NCBI GenBank assembly: GCA_963712565.1
Contig: CAVQIP010000075.1
Coordinates: 11,023 to 75,022, forward strand
From: VAZQ01 sp963712565
Lineage (GTDB): Bacteria > Pseudomonadota > Alphaproteobacteria > Rhizobiales > Xanthobacteraceae
DNA length: 64,000 bases
Direction: 5' to 3'
The translations under genes were made by a program, and so were the position numbers. The notes beneath the pieces are model-generated. The model was not told the origin of the DNA. It saw only the letters and a list, made by a program, of their open reading frames with translations, and did not search any database. This document shows positions 17,210 to 27,324 of the stretch, one piece after another (within the stretch, counting starts at the first letter, position 1; each line of letters opens with the position of its first letter).

Positions 17210-18103
17210 ATGACGTTGAGTGCCGAAACCGCATCCGCCCACCGCGCCACCCAGGCAATCGACGTGATCCCGACCGGAGCGGCGCTCGGCGCCGAGGTTC
17301 GCGGCGTCGATCTCCGCGACCTCGACGACGCTGGGTTCGCCCGCGTCGTGCAGGCCTGGCACGATCATTCAGTGGTGCTGATCCGCGATCAATCGCTCAG
17401 CGACGAGGAACTGATCGGCTTCAGCCGCCGCTTGGGGGATCTCGACTGGGCGCCGATCCAGGAGACCGGCCGCCGTTTCGTCGCGGGCATGCCGGAGATC
17501 TACATCGTCTCCAACGTCAAGGTGAACGGCGAGCCGATTGGCAGCCTCGGCGACGGCGAAGCGGTCTGGCACACCGACATGTCGTATCTCGAGGTGCCGC
17601 CCAAGGCGAGCATGCTCTACGCGCTGGAAGTGCCGCCGAGCGGCGGCAACACCTCGTTCTGCACCATGTACGGCATCTACGAGGCGCTGCCGGCCGCGCT
17701 GAAGGAGCGCATCGCCGGCCTCAGGATCAAGCACGACGGCACCTACAACAGCGGCGGCTACGTGCGCCAGGGCGTCACGCCGACCGACGATCCACGCACC
17801 TCGCCGGGCGCGGTGCACCCGCTAGTGTGCACCCATCCCGCCACCGGCCGGCGCATGCTCTATCTCGGCCGTCGCCGCAACGCCTATCTGCTCGGGCTGG
17901 AGCTGGCGCAATCGGAGGCGCTGCTCGACGAGCTGTGGCGCTTCGTCGACCGGCCGGAATTCGCCTGGGAGCAGGTGTGGCGCGTCGGCGATCTCGTGCT
18001 GTGGGACAATCGCTGCACCATGCACCGGCGCGACGCTTTCGACCCGAACAGCCGGCGGATCATGCACCGCACCCAGGTCAAGGGCGAGCAGCGGCCGGCC
18101 TGA
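17210..18103 (+). CDS. TauD/TfdA-family 2-oxoglutarate-dependent dioxygenase
   Basis: A 297-residue Fe(II)/2-oxoglutarate enzyme. The iron triad is His121 and Asp123 (WHTDMSY) plus His272 (TMHRRDAF), and Arg283 is the expected 2-oxoglutarate anchor. GCAGGAGA lies about 7 bases before the ATG. The family hydroxylates taurine, alkylsulfonates, phenoxyacetates and related small acids; the sequence alone does not separate these. The next gene, 21 bases on, encodes a Bug-type binding protein, suggesting the pair takes up and oxidises one organic acid. Confidence 0.88.
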   Translation: MTLSAETASAHRATQAIDVIPTGAALGAEVRGVDLRDLDDAGFARVVQAWHDHSVVLIRDQSLSDEELIGFSRRLGDLDWAPIQETGRRFVAGMPEIYIVSNVKVNGEPIGSLGDGEAVWHTDMSYLEVPPKASMLYALEVPPSGGNTSFCTMYGIYEALPAALKERIAGLRIKHDGTYNSGGYVRQGVTPTDDPRTSPGAVHPLVCTHPATGRRMLYLGRRRNAYLLGLELAQSEALLDELWRFVDRPEFAWEQVWRVGDLVLWDNRCTMHRRDAFDPNSRRIMHRTQVKGEQRPA

Positions 18104-18124
18104 ACTAGGCAAGCGAGGCAACCA

Positions 18125-19105
18125 ATGCGGCTTCCTCGCCGGCAATTCGTCCGACTGGCCGCCGCGGCGGTGGCGGCGCATGCTGCCCCGCGGATCGCAT
18201 GGGCGCAGATTTATCCCGAGCGCCCCGTGCGCATGATCGTGCCCTACGCGCCGGGCGGCCCGACCGACGTCATCACCCGCCTGGTCGCGCAAAGGCTGAC
18301 CGAGCGCGTGGGAAGGCAGTTCTTCGTCGAAAATGTCGGTGGTGGTGGCGGCAATATTGGCATGGGCCGCGCCGCCAAGGCGGCGCCCGATGGCTATACT
18401 ACGCTCGTGGTCAATCCGAGCTACGTCATCAATCCCACGCTCTACGACAAAGTCCCCTACGAATTCGAGCGCGACTTCGACCCGGTGACGCTGATGGTGC
18501 TTACGACCCTGGTGCTGACGGTGCACCCGTCGGTGTCGGCGCGCACGGTCGAGGAGCTCGTCGCCCTCATCAAGGCCAATCCTGGCAAATACAGTTACGC
18601 GTCGCCGGGGACCGGCACGCCGGGGCACCTCGTCGGCGAGCAGTTTCGCCTGTCGCTCGGCCTCGACCTCGTGCACGTGCCGTTCAACAGCGCAGGGTTG
18701 GCGGTCGGCGCGTCGGTCGCCGGGCATACGCCGATTTGCTTCGCTTCGCCGTCGCCGGCGGCGCAACAGGTGATCGAGGGCAGGCTGCGCGGGCTCGCGG
18801 TGACGAGCAAGGCGCGGTCGCAGGCGCTGCCCGACGTGCCCACCATGGCGGAAGCGGGCTTTGCCGGCATCGCCGGCGACAACTGGCAGGGCGTCGTGGT
18901 CCCGGCGGGAACGCCGAGCGAGGTCATCGGTTTCCTCCATCGCGAGATCGTCAACATCCTCGCACTCGCTGATGTCAAGGAGCGCCTGGCGATGCTCGGC
19001 TTCGAGCCGGTCGCGAGCACGCCCGCGGAGTTCGCCAGGCAAGCCAAGGTCGAGTTCGACGCCTGGGCCAAGGTAATCCGGGCATCCAGCATCAAGGCGC
19101 AATGA
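18125..19105 (+). CDS. Bug/TctC-family periplasmic substrate-binding protein
   Basis: A 326-residue protein with a signal sequence containing RR (LPRRQFVRLAAAAV, possibly Tat) and cleavage after AWA. The mature start IYPERPVRMIVPYAPGGPTD is the classic Bug opening, and PDGYTTLVVN and LPDVPTMAEAG are further family marks. These proteins bind carboxylates for tripartite tricarboxylate transporters. No TctA or TctB membrane gene is present in the window. It probably forms an operon with the TauD-type gene just upstream. Confidence 0.88.
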   Translation: MRLPRRQFVRLAAAAVAAHAAPRIAWAQIYPERPVRMIVPYAPGGPTDVITRLVAQRLTERVGRQFFVENVGGGGGNIGMGRAAKAAPDGYTTLVVNPSYVINPTLYDKVPYEFERDFDPVTLMVLTTLVLTVHPSVSARTVEELVALIKANPGKYSYASPGTGTPGHLVGEQFRLSLGLDLVHVPFNSAGLAVGASVAGHTPICFASPSPAAQQVIEGRLRGLAVTSKARSQALPDVPTMAEAGFAGIAGDNWQGVVVPAGTPSEVIGFLHREIVNILALADVKERLAMLGFEPVASTPAEFARQAKVEFDAWAKVIRASSIKAQ

Positions 19106-19138
19106 CGATTGCTGGTCGCGGCGTACGCGCGCGGTGCG

Positions 19139-20342
19139 TCAACCTCGGCGCGCGGCCGCGAACGCGGCGAAACCGCGTTCGAGGTCGCCGATCAGGTCAT
19201 CGACGTCTTCGAGCCCGATGTGAATGCGCACCGTCGGCCCGCCCGGCGCCCATTTGGTCGCTGTGCGGATGGCGGTGCAGTCGAAGGGGATGGCCAAGCT
19301 TTCGAAGCCGCCCCACGACGCGCCGATGCCGAACAGGCGTGAGCTCGTCGAGAAACGCGTTGACCGCGGCCTGCGCGACCGGCTTGAACACGATGCTGAA
19401 CAGCCCGCTGGCGCCCGCAAAATCGCGCCGCCAGACGGCGTGGCCGGGACAGCTTTCGAAAGCGGGATGCAGCACGCGCGCGATTTCCGGGCGCTCAGCA
19501 AGCCAGCGCGCGACCCTCAGCCCCGCCTGGTGATGCTGCGCGAGCCGCACCCCCATGGTGCGCAGCCCGCGCAAGCCGAGATAGATGTCGTCCGGGCCGA
19601 CGCAGAGGCCCAGCGTATGCACCGTGTCGGCGAGACGTTCCCAGGTCGCCTTGTTGGCGGAGACGGTGCCGAGCATGACGTCGGAATGGCCGCCGATATA
19701 TTTGGTGGCGGCTTGGATCGACAGGTCGACGCCTTTGTCGAAGGCGTGGAAGTAGAGCGGGGTGGCCCAGGTATTGTCCATCAGCACCACCGCGCCGGCG
19801 GCGTGGGCGGCCTGCGCGATCGCCGGCACGTCCTGGATTTCGAACGACAGCGATCCCGGCGCTTCCACGAACACGGCGCGCGTGTTGGGCTGGATGAGCG
19901 CGGCGATGCCGCCCCCGATCAGCGGGTCGTAATAGGTGGTGGCGATGCCGTAGCGCGTGAGCACGCCGTCGCAGAATTTGCGGGTGGGCAGATAGGCGCT
20001 GTCGGTCACGAGCAGGTGATCGCCGGCCGCGAGCACCGAGAGCAGGGCGGTCGAGATCGCCGCGAGCCCGGAGGGCAGCAACGCAACGCCGGCGCATTCG
20101 GGCCCTTCGAGTGCGCGCAACGCGTTTTCGAGCGCCTCGGACGTGGGCGTGCCGCGGCGTCCGTAGAGGTAGCGCGCGCGGCGGGCGAGGAAGGCCTCGG
20201 CGCTCGGGTAGAGCACCGTCGAGACGTGATGGACCGGCGGATTGACGAAGCCATGATTGGCGGCATCGCGCCCGCCCACCACGAGCCGCGTGGCCGGCCG
20301 CAACGGTGGATGCAAGCGGCCGGCATCGGTGTTCTTGGTCAT
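19139..20342 (-). CDS. metC: cystathionine beta-lyase (one frameshift near the 3-prime end)
   Basis: A PLP enzyme of the Cys/Met metabolism family, about 400 residues once the frame is repaired: YGRRGTPTSEALENA, SGLAAIS, and the Schiff-base Lys in QAATKYIGGHSD. Near 19338 the frame changes. The long frame turns into an Arg/His-rich tail, while another frame continues LFGIGASWGGFESLAIP and PTVRIHIGLEDVDDLI, the true C-terminus, ending at TGA 19139. The minus strand reads CTCACGCCTGTTC where CTCACGCTGTTC would keep the frame, a +1 insertion. The enzyme cleaves cystathionine to homocysteine. A metC-like gene divergent from the aap operon is known from rhizobia. Confidence 0.83.
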
Positions 20343-20659
20343 GGGGCTCGGTCCTTGCGCGCGCCGGCCAGTGCGTGGATTGCGCGCGAGCGCTCGGGTG
20401 CGCCCGTCTCGGCGCCCCCGGCGATGGCACGACATTGGGTCATGGCGGCACGCGCTGCGATCGTCAACCCCTTGACCGCGGTGCCTGATCGTTCTGAGAT
20501 GGCGGGAAGACCACAGCGGGGCCAGGCGCATGCGGTCATACTGGCGCACGACCGGGACGTCGTGCGCGCGCCGCGATAGTGGCTTTCACAAAATATCTCC
20601 TAGATTTACGCAAGTTGCGGTCGAGGCTTGACAAAGACCGTCCCATGAAAGGCTGTTTC
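20343..20659. other. divergent metC/aapJ intergenic region, 317 bp
   Basis: This region lies between the divergent starts of metC and aapJ and should hold both promoters. An AT-richer patch (CACAAAATATCTCCTAGATTTACG, about 20587-20610) and a TTGACA at 20628-20633 stand out, but no -10 at the right distance follows before the aapJ start. No small gene or riboswitch-like fold was recognised. Confidence 0.35.
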
Positions 20660-21670
20660 ATGAAACGCGCAATCATTCTCGTCGGTGCGATCTTCGCGCT
20701 CGGCTTTTCCGCCGCGGCGTCGGCCCAGACGCTCAAGGCGGTGAAGGATCGCGGCTCGCTGGTTTGCGGCGTCAGCCAGGGACTGCCGGGATTTTCCAAT
20801 CCCGACGACAAGGGCAACTGGACCGGCTTCGACGTCGACTTCTGCCGTGCGATCGCGGCCGCGGTATTGAACGATCCGACCAAGGTGAAGTTTACGCCGC
20901 TCTCGGCCAAGGATCGGTTCGAGCCGCTCAAGACCGGCGAAATCGACGTGCTGTCGCGCAACACCACCTGGACCCTCTCGCGCGACGTCTCCTACGGTAA
21001 CTTCGCGGGCGTCACCTATTACGACGGCCAAGGGTTCATGGTGCGCAAGGCGCTCAAGGTCAATTCGGCGCTCGAGCTCAACGGCGCGTCGGTATGCACG
21101 CAGACCGGCACCACTACCGAGCTCAATCTCGCCGATTACTTCCGCGCCAACAACATGAAGTACGAGGTCATCGCGTTCGGCACCGCCGACGAGACCGTGA
21201 AAGCCTACGAATCGGGCCGCTGCGACGTGTTCACGACCGACGTCTCGCAGCTCTATGCCGAGAAGCTCAAGCTGACCAACGCCAACGACCACGTCATCCT
21301 GCCGGAGATCATTTCCAAGGAGCCGCTCGGGCCGCTGGTGCGCCACGGCGACGACCAATGGTTCGACGTCGTCAAGTGGACGTACTTCGTCATGCTCAAT
21401 GCCGAGGAGCTCGGCATATCCTCCAAGAATATCGACGAGGCATTGAAGTCGAATCAGCCCGAGATCAGGCGACTGCTGGGAGTCGAGGGCAATTTCGGCG
21501 AGCAGCTCGGCCTGACCAAGGACTGGGTGGTGCGCATCGTCAAGAATGTCGGCAACTACGGCGAGGTGTTCGAGCGCAATGTGGGAACCGGCTCGAAGCT
21601 CGGCATCAGCCGCGGCATCAACCGGCTCTGGACCAAGGGCGGCATCCAGTATGCGCCGCCGGTGCGGTGA
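20660..21670 (+). CDS. aapJ: general L-amino-acid ABC transporter, periplasmic binding protein
   Basis: A 336-residue family 3 solute-binding protein with signal peptide MKRAIILVGAIFALGFSAAASA and a mature start TLKAVKDRGSLVCGVSQGLPGFS. GFDVDFCRAIAAA is the typical amino-acid-binding segment. ATG 20660 is preferred to ATG 20645 because the signal begins MKR and AAAGG lies about 8 bases before it. Genes for two permeases and an ATPase follow in the AapJQMP order, the broad-specificity amino-acid importer of rhizobia. The frame is intact. Confidence 0.92.
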   Translation: MKRAIILVGAIFALGFSAAASAQTLKAVKDRGSLVCGVSQGLPGFSNPDDKGNWTGFDVDFCRAIAAAVLNDPTKVKFTPLSAKDRFEPLKTGEIDVLSRNTTWTLSRDVSYGNFAGVTYYDGQGFMVRKALKVNSALELNGASVCTQTGTTTELNLADYFRANNMKYEVIAFGTADETVKAYESGRCDVFTTDVSQLYAEKLKLTNANDHVILPEIISKEPLGPLVRHGDDQWFDVVKWTYFVMLNAEELGISSKNIDEALKSNQPEIRRLLGVEGNFGEQLGLTKDWVVRIVKNVGNYGEVFERNVGTGSKLGISRGINRLWTKGGIQYAPPVR

Positions 21671-21847
21671 CATCGGCAGCGTTCTTGCCCGGGAGGCGCG
21701 GCGTTCGGACGCCCTTTCGGCTCCATATCGACGGCGGTGAGGCTGGCTCGTTCGCCAGAGCCTGCCCATGGGCGGTCACCGATCTAGGCGAAGCCGAGAT
21801 CGGCGATGAACGCGCAAGCTTGCGTCACCGGGCCCGAGGGACGGACG

Positions 21848-23063
21848 ATGACGACAAGGATCGATGCTCACGCAGGCGCTGATGGCCAACGCGGCTCGGC
21901 TCCGCCGCGGGTCGCGGTCTACAACAACCCCAAGGCCCGCGCCGTTGTCTATCAACTCGTATTGCTCGCGGCGGTGCTGTGGTTCGGCTACGAGTTCGCG
22001 CTCAACGCCAAGTCCAATCTCGACGCGCAGAACATCACGAGCGGCTTCGGCTTCCTCGACCAGATCGCCGGCTTCGGCGTCAACCAGTCGCTCATTCCCT
22101 ATAACGAATCGGACACCTACGGCCGCGTGTTCTTCGTGGGCCTGCTCAACACGTTGCTGGTGGCCGGGGTCGGCATCGTGCTGGCGACCGTGATCGGCTT
22201 CCTCGTCGGCATTGCGCGACTGTCGCCCAATTGGCTCCTGGCGCGGCTCGCCGGCGGTTATGTCGAGCTCATTCGCAACCTGCCGCTCCTGTTCCAGATC
22301 CTGTTCTGGTATCTCGCCGTGCTCGGCGCGCTGCCGGGCCCGCGCCAGAGCATCTCGCTGTTCGGCGAAATTTTTCTCAACAATCGCGGGATCATCCTGC
22401 CTGCGCCGACGGCCGGCGAAGGGTCCGGCGCGGTCGTCCTTGCCTTCGGGTTTGGCGTCATCGCCGCGGTCGCGCTCGGCTGGTGGGCGAGGCGCCGGCA
22501 GGGTCGCACCGGCCGCCGGTTCCCGGCATTCTGGGCCGGCCTGGCGCTGGTGGTCGGGCTGCCGCTCGCCGTCCTCGTCGCGCTGGATTTTCCGATCGGA
22601 TTCGAGAAGCCCGAGCTTCGCGGCTTCAACTTCGTCGGCGGCGTCCGGCTGATCCCGGAATTCGATCGCGCTCCTCATCGCGCTCACGACCTATACCGCC
22701 GCCTTCATCGCCGAGGTCGTGCGCGCCGGCATGCTCGCGGTCCCGCGCGGCCAGACCGAGGCGGCCTTCGCGCTCGGGCTGCGGCGGGGATTGACGCTGC
22801 GCTTCATCATCATGCCGCAGGCGCTGCGCGTGATCGTGCCGCCGCTCACCAATCAGTATCTCAATCTCACGAAGAACTCCTCGCTCGCGGTCGCCATCGG
22901 CTATCCCGATCTGTTCGCCGTCTTCGCCGGCACGACGCTCAATCAGACCGGCCAGGCGATCGAGATCATCGCCATCACAATGGCGGTCTATCTCGCCATC
23001 TCGCTTCTCACCAGCGCGCTGATGAATTGGTACAACGCCCATATCCAGGTGGCGGAACGCTGA
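21848..23063 (+). CDS. aapQ: general L-amino-acid ABC transporter permease AapQ (one frameshift)
   Basis: About 404 residues if repaired. The first part (NNPKARAVVYQLVLLAAVLW...LNTLLVAGVGIVLATVIG...) is in frame 2 until LIPEF near 22667. The rest (YTAAFIAEVVRAGMLAVPRGQ, LRFIIMPQALRVIVPPLTNQY) is in frame 3 up to the TGA at 23061-23063. The DNA GAATTCGATCGCGCTC would need to be GAATTCATCGCGCTC, so one G is surplus. The EAA-type loop of ABC permeases (FALGLRRG) is in the second part. The stop overlaps the aapM start as TGATG. It is an inner-membrane permease working with AapM and AapP. Confidence 0.85.
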
Positions 23064-24209
23064 TGGCGGCCGGCTCGCAACCGTCCTATATCCGCCGCGC
23101 GGTGGTGGAACCCGAGCCGCCGCCAGTGGTGAGCAGCGACCCCCTGACGTGGACACGCGCGCGCCTGTTCGACGGCGTGTTCAACACCGTGCTGACGCTG
23201 GTCAGCGCCGTCATCATCGCCGCGCTGGTCTGGCCGACGGTGAAGTTCCTCCTTCTCGACGCGGTCTGGAGCGGGTCGAGCCGCGTCGATTGCCTGCCGG
23301 AAACGGTTGGCCGCGAGGTCGGCGCCTGCTGGCCGTTCATCAAGGCCAAGTTCGCCCAATTCATGTACGGCTTCTACCCGGAAGCCGAGCAGTGGCGGGT
23401 CCGCCTCACCTACGCGCTCGGCGTGGTCCTGCTCGTTCCCCTGCTCATCCCGCGCGTGCCCTACAAGGGGCTGAACGCGATCGTGTTCTTCGGAGTGTTT
23501 CCGGTCGTCGCCTTCGTCCTTTTGGTCGGCGGGGTATTCGGGTTGCCGCATGTGGAGACCCGCCTCTGGGGCGGGCTGCTCGTGACGCCTCGTCATCTCC
23601 TTCACCGGCATCATCTTCTCGTTGCCGCTCGGCATTTTGCTCGCACTCGGACGGCGGTCGCAATTGCCCATCATCCGCACGGTCTGCGTCGTTTTCATCG
23701 AGTTCTGGCGCGGCGTGCCGCTGATCACGGTGCTGTTCTTTGCCACCTACATGCTGCCGTTCTTCCTGCCAGGCAATTGGAAGATCGACGGGCTTGCCCG
23801 CGTGCTGATCGGCGTGGTGCTGTTTGCGGGCGCCTACATGGCGGAGGTGGTGCGCGGCGGCTTGCAGGCGATCCCGCGCGGCCAGTTCGAGGGGGCGATG
23901 GCGCTCGGGCTCGGCTACTGGCGCATGATGGGTTTCGTCGTCCTGCCGCAGGCGTTGCGGGTGGTCATCCCCGGCATCGTCAATTCGTTCATCGCGCTGT
24001 TCAAGGATACGACGCTGGTGCTGATCGTCGCGATCTTCGACCTGCTGGGGCAACTGCGGGCGGCCTTCGCCGATCCGACCTGGGCGACGCCGGTCACGCT
24101 GTTCACCGGCTTTGCGTTCGCCGGCATGATCTATTTTCTCGTGAGTTTCGGAATGTCGCGCTATGCATTGTTCATGGAGCGGCGCTTGAACCCCAATCCG
24201 TCGCGTTGA
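23063..24209 (+). CDS. aapM: general L-amino-acid ABC transporter permease AapM (one frameshift)
   Basis: About 381 residues if repaired. The start overlaps the aapQ stop as TGATG. The N-terminal half, through RLWGGLLVT near 23588, shares the aapQ N-terminal frame. The C-terminal half (SLPLGILLALGRRSQLPIIR, VEFWRGVPL-like segment, EGAMALGLGYWRMM) is in frame 3. GTGACGCCTCGTC in place of GTGACGCTCGTC accounts for the change, a one-base insertion of C. Because both breaks are +1, a single long frame (21806-24217) spuriously spans both permease genes. Membrane helices and the EAA loop are otherwise normal. Confidence 0.85.
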
Positions 24210-24213
24210 GATC

Positions 24214-25032
24214 ATGAGCGGGCGCTCGCGCGACGATCGAAAACGAACGCCGGATGCAGCGGCCGGCGACATCGTGCTCGACATGCGCACGACCGAGAAC
24301 GAGGTCGCGGTCGAGATCATCGGTCTCAACAAGTGGTTCGGCAAGTTCCACGTGCTGCGCGATGTCGATCTCAAGGTCATGCGCGGGGAGCGCATCGTCA
24401 TCTGCGGCCCTTCGGGCAGCGGGAAGTCGACGCTGCTTCGCTGCATCAACCGCATCGAGGACTGGCAGCGCGGCCGCGTCATCGTCGACGGCATGGAACT
24501 GACCGAGGACCTCAAGAAGATCGACGAGGTGCGCCGCGAGGTCGGCATGGTGTTTCAGCAGTTCAACCTGTTTCCGCACTTGACCGTGCTCGAGAACTGC
24601 ACGCTCGCCCCGGTCTGGGTGCGCAAGCTGCCGCACAGAGAGGCCGAGGAGATCGCGCGGCACTATCTCGCGCGCGTGCGCATCCCCGAGCAGGCCGACA
24701 AATATCCGGCCCAGCTCTCCGGCGGCCAGCAGCAGCGGGTCGCGATCGCGCGGGCGCTGTGCATGCAGCCGAAGATCATGCTGTTCGACGAGCCGACCTC
24801 CTCGCTCGACCCGGAAATGGTCAAGGAGGTGCTCGACACCATGGTCGGCCTTGCGCTCGACGGCATGACCATGCTGGTGGTGAGCCACGAGATGGGATTT
24901 GCCCGCCAGGTGGCGAACCGGATGGTGCTGATGGATGCCGGCCAGATCATCGAAGTGAACGAGCCCGAGGCCTTCTTCACCCACCCGCAGCACGAGCGCA
25001 CCAAGCTGTTCCTGAGCCAGATCTTGCGCTGA
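24214..25032 (+). CDS. aapP: general L-amino-acid ABC transporter ATP-binding protein
   Basis: A 272-residue ABC ATPase with Walker A GPSGSGKST, Q-loop MVFQQFNLF, signature LSGGQQQR, Walker B MLFDEPTSSLD and switch His in VVSHEMGFA. It is the polar amino-acid subfamily and ends QILR. It starts 4 bases after aapM. It energises AapQM at the cytoplasmic face. The first 25 residues or so are polar and variable, and the start could lie at the internal Met before RTTENEV. Confidence 0.93.
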   Translation: MSGRSRDDRKRTPDAAAGDIVLDMRTTENEVAVEIIGLNKWFGKFHVLRDVDLKVMRGERIVICGPSGSGKSTLLRCINRIEDWQRGRVIVDGMELTEDLKKIDEVRREVGMVFQQFNLFPHLTVLENCTLAPVWVRKLPHREAEEIARHYLARVRIPEQADKYPAQLSGGQQQRVAIARALCMQPKIMLFDEPTSSLDPEMVKEVLDTMVGLALDGMTMLVVSHEMGFARQVANRMVLMDAGQIIEVNEPEAFFTHPQHERTKLFLSQILR

Positions 25033-25087
25033 TAACAACGGCGGTTGGTATTGCCCTTGCGCCGTCATGGCGGGGCTTGACCTCGCG

Positions 25088-25250
25088 CAGCAGCCCCGGC
25101 CGTCATGCCGGGCTTGACCGGCAATCCATCCTCTTCGTCAAAAGCTTCTTGCCAAGGAGGATGGACCCGCGGGTCAAGCCCGCGGGTGACGAGCGGTTGT
25201 TTCCGGTCGCAGCCCGTCATTGCCGGGCTCGACCGCCGGGCATGACGAGT
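25088..25250 (+). repeat. palindromic intergenic repeats (CCGGGCTTGACC type), two copies
   Basis: The gap after aapP holds GTCATGCCGGGCTTGACCGGCAATCCATCC and a back-to-back arm with ACCCGCGGGTCAAGCCCGCGGGTGACGAG. A second degenerate copy follows (GTCATTGCCGGGCTCGACCGCCGGGCATGACGAG). These match the repeat at 4404-4500. The hairpins lie between the aap operon and the convergent sulfur cluster, so they may also act as a bidirectional transcript end, though there is no T-run. Confidence 0.65.
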
Positions 25251-25266
25251 CGCGCGGGGCAGGGGG

Positions 25267-26306
25267 TCATTCCCCCACCAGTGGCCCGCGGGCTTTCTTC
25301 CAGGCGTCGATGCCGCCCTGAATGTGAGCGGCCGAGGCAAGCCCGGCGTCCTGCGCGGCCTGCACGGCCATGGCCGAGCGTTCGCCGAAGGCGCAGTAGA
25401 AGATGATGCGTTTGCCGGTGGCGCTGGCCAGCTCGTGCAGCATGCCGCCGGGCCGGACATTGGCCGCAAGGTCGGGATACGGGGCGTGCAGGGAGCCGGC
25501 GATGACGCCCTGCTTCTCGCGTTCGGTCCGCTCCCGCAGGTCGACGAGCGTCACCTCGGGCCGGCCGACGAGCGCGAGCGCTTCGGCGGCGCTCACCGCC
25601 CAGCCGCGCCGCGCGATCTCCTGTTGCGACAGGCCGACGCGCATATTGGCCGGCACCGCGACGTCCATCATCTTGGGATTGGGCAGATTGAGGTTGTTCA
25701 TCAGCTCGGCATATTGCTCGACCGATTTGACCTGCAGGCGCGGGTTGAACGCCTTCTCCTCGCCGATGGTCGAGACCGTCTCGCCTTTGTAGTCGTGGGC
25801 GGGGAAGATCATGGTCTCGTCGGGCAGGCGCAGCAGCTTGTTGAAGATCGAATCGTACTGCGCGCGCGGGTCGCCGTTCTGGAAATCGGTGCGCCCGGTG
25901 CCGCGAATGAGCAGCGTGTCGCCGGTGAACACGCGGTCGCGCAGCAGGAAGCTGTAGGAATCGTCGGTATGGCCCGGCGTGTAGAGCACGTCGAGGGCGA
26001 GGCCCTCGATCGTGAGCTTGTCGCCCTCCGACAGCCGCATCGACACCACGTCGACCTTGCTGCGCTCGCCCATCACGGTGATGCAATGGGTGCGGTCGCG
26101 CAACGCGCCCAGGCCGGTCAGGTGGTCGGCATGAAGGTGGGTGTCGACCGCCTTGACCAGCTTGAGGTCGAGCTCGCCCACGAGCTGGATGTAGCGGTCG
26201 ACCTTCTCCAGCACGGGATCGATGATCAGCGCCTCGCCGCCGCGCCGGCTGGCGAGCAGATAAGTGTAGGTGCCGAGACGCTGTCGAACAGCTGGCGGAA
26301 GATCAT
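25267..26306 (-). CDS. persulfide dioxygenase-rhodanese fusion (MBL fold; one frameshift near the 5-prime end)
   Basis: An ETHE1-like metallo-beta-lactamase domain (about 1-230) carries THLHADHLTG, YTPGHTDDSYSF, FTGDTLLIRGTGRTDFQ and FPAHDYKG, which supply the mononuclear iron ligands. A rhodanese domain (about 255-346) follows, with active-site YCAFGERSA. Such fusions oxidise glutathione persulfide and exchange sulfane sulfur with thiosulfate. The first 12 residues (MIFRQLFDSVS) start at 26306, but the minus strand reads TCGGCACC where TCGGGCACC would keep GTYTYLLASRRGGEALIIDP in frame, so one G is missing near 26272. Without repair the frame would have to begin at Met 26214. It leads a sulfur-metabolism cluster. 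Confidence 0.85.
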
Positions 26307-26396
26307 GGCGGCCTCGCCGATTTGGAATTCCGGATCCCCTCGGCTGATCGGCACTTATAAATCCTTCAAGCCCGCCCGGAAAAGGGCGCGCGATGT

Positions 26397-26447
26397 CTAT
26401 TCCACGTAGATCATCTTGCGCGTCATCCCGCCGTCGACGACCGGAGC
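26397..26447 (-). pseudogene. remnant of a short-chain dehydrogenase C-terminus
   Basis: Between the persulfide dioxygenase and sulfurtransferase genes the minus strand encodes APVVDGGMTRKMIYVE and a TAG. This is a recognisable C-terminal end of short-chain dehydrogenase/reductase proteins (DGGMTRKMIY). Upstream the frame runs into the coding sequence of the sulfurtransferase, so the body of the gene is gone. It is a deletion scar, not a functional gene. Confidence is limited by the shortness. Confidence 0.5.
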
Positions 26448-26466
26448 TTGGGAACTCGCCATCGGA

Positions 26467-27324
26467 TCAGGCTTTCGGCTCGATCGGCAGATCGTCGCGC
26501 GATCCCCATTCCGACCATGAGCCGTCGTACAGCGCCTTGGGTTCCTTGCCGAGCGCGTCGAGCGCGAGCCAGAGCGTGGCGGCGGAGACGCCGGAGCCGC
26601 AACTGGTGATGATCGGGGCGTCGAGATCGACCCCGCCGGCGGCAAACGCCCGTCTGAGCTTGTCGGGCGAAGCCAGCGTTCCATTCTCGACCACCGCGGT
26701 GGAGGGGACATTGAAGGCACCCGGCATGTGGCCCGAGCGCACCCCCGGCCGCGGCTCCGGCGCGCGCCCGAGAAAGCGGTCGGCGGGGCGCGCATCCACC
26801 ACCTGCGCGGACTTGCTGCGCAGCGCGGCCCGCACGGTTTCCACCGAAGCCACGACGTCCGCGGGCGGGCGTGCCCTGAACCCGCGCGGCGCGCGCTTCA
26901 CCGGGCCGGTCTCGAGCGGCCGCCCTTGCGCTTTCCACCTCGGCAAGCCGCCGTCGAGGATGAACACCTTCTCCGCGCCGAACAGGCGGAACGTCCACCA
27001 CACCCGCGGCGCGGAAAACATGCCGGCGCCGTCATAGACGACGATGGTGTCGGTGTCGGCGATGCCGAGCGCGCCGGCGTCGCGGGCGAACTGCCCGGCG
27101 TCAGGCAGCATGTGGGGCAGCGGATTGGAATGGTCGGCGATCGCGTCGATATCGAAGCGCACCGCGCCGGGAATGTGGCCGGCCAGATATTCGGCCGCGG
27201 CGTTGCGCTGCATGGCCGGCAGGTAGAAGGACCCGTCGACCACGACGGTGTCGGGGGTGCCCAGACGTTCGGCCAGCCAGTCGGTGCTTACCAGCCAGCG
27301 CGAGCCAGAGGTTTCATTGGGCAT
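26467..27324 (-). CDS. sseA: 3-mercaptopyruvate/thiosulfate sulfurtransferase
   Basis: A 285-residue protein of two rhodanese domains. The N-terminal one is inactive (DGAGMFSAPR in place of a catalytic Cys loop). The C-terminal one has Cys242 in the loop SCGSGVSA, the CG[ST]GV type characteristic of 3-mercaptopyruvate sulfurtransferase. The start at 27324 follows GAGAGGA. It moves sulfur from mercaptopyruvate or thiosulfate to thiols or cyanide in the cytoplasm, producing the persulfides that the adjacent dioxygenase would remove. Confidence 0.88.
   Translation of the reverse strand: MPNETSGSRWLVSTDWLAERLGTPDTVVVDGSFYLPAMQRNAAAEYLAGHIPGAVRFDIDAIADHSNPLPHMLPDAGQFARDAGALGIADTDTIVVYDGAGMFSAPRVWWTFRLFGAEKVFILDGGLPRWKAQGRPLETGPVKRAPRGFRARPPADVVASVETVRAALRSKSAQVVDARPADRFLGRAPEPRPGVRSGHMPGAFNVPSTAVVENGTLASPDKLRRAFAAGGVDLDAPIITSCGSGVSAATLWLALDALGKEPKALYDGSWSEWGSRDDLPIEPKA

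Noticed and set aside
20628..20633. TTGACA upstream of aapJ as a -35 box
   Set aside because: No acceptable -10 at 16-18 bases, and the spacing would put the -10 beyond the ATG at 20645.
21806..24217. A single 803-codon permease fusion
   Set aside because: It arises because aapQ and aapM each have one inserted base and their N-terminal halves share a frame; the middle part is out of frame with both families, and the normal TGATG junction is present.
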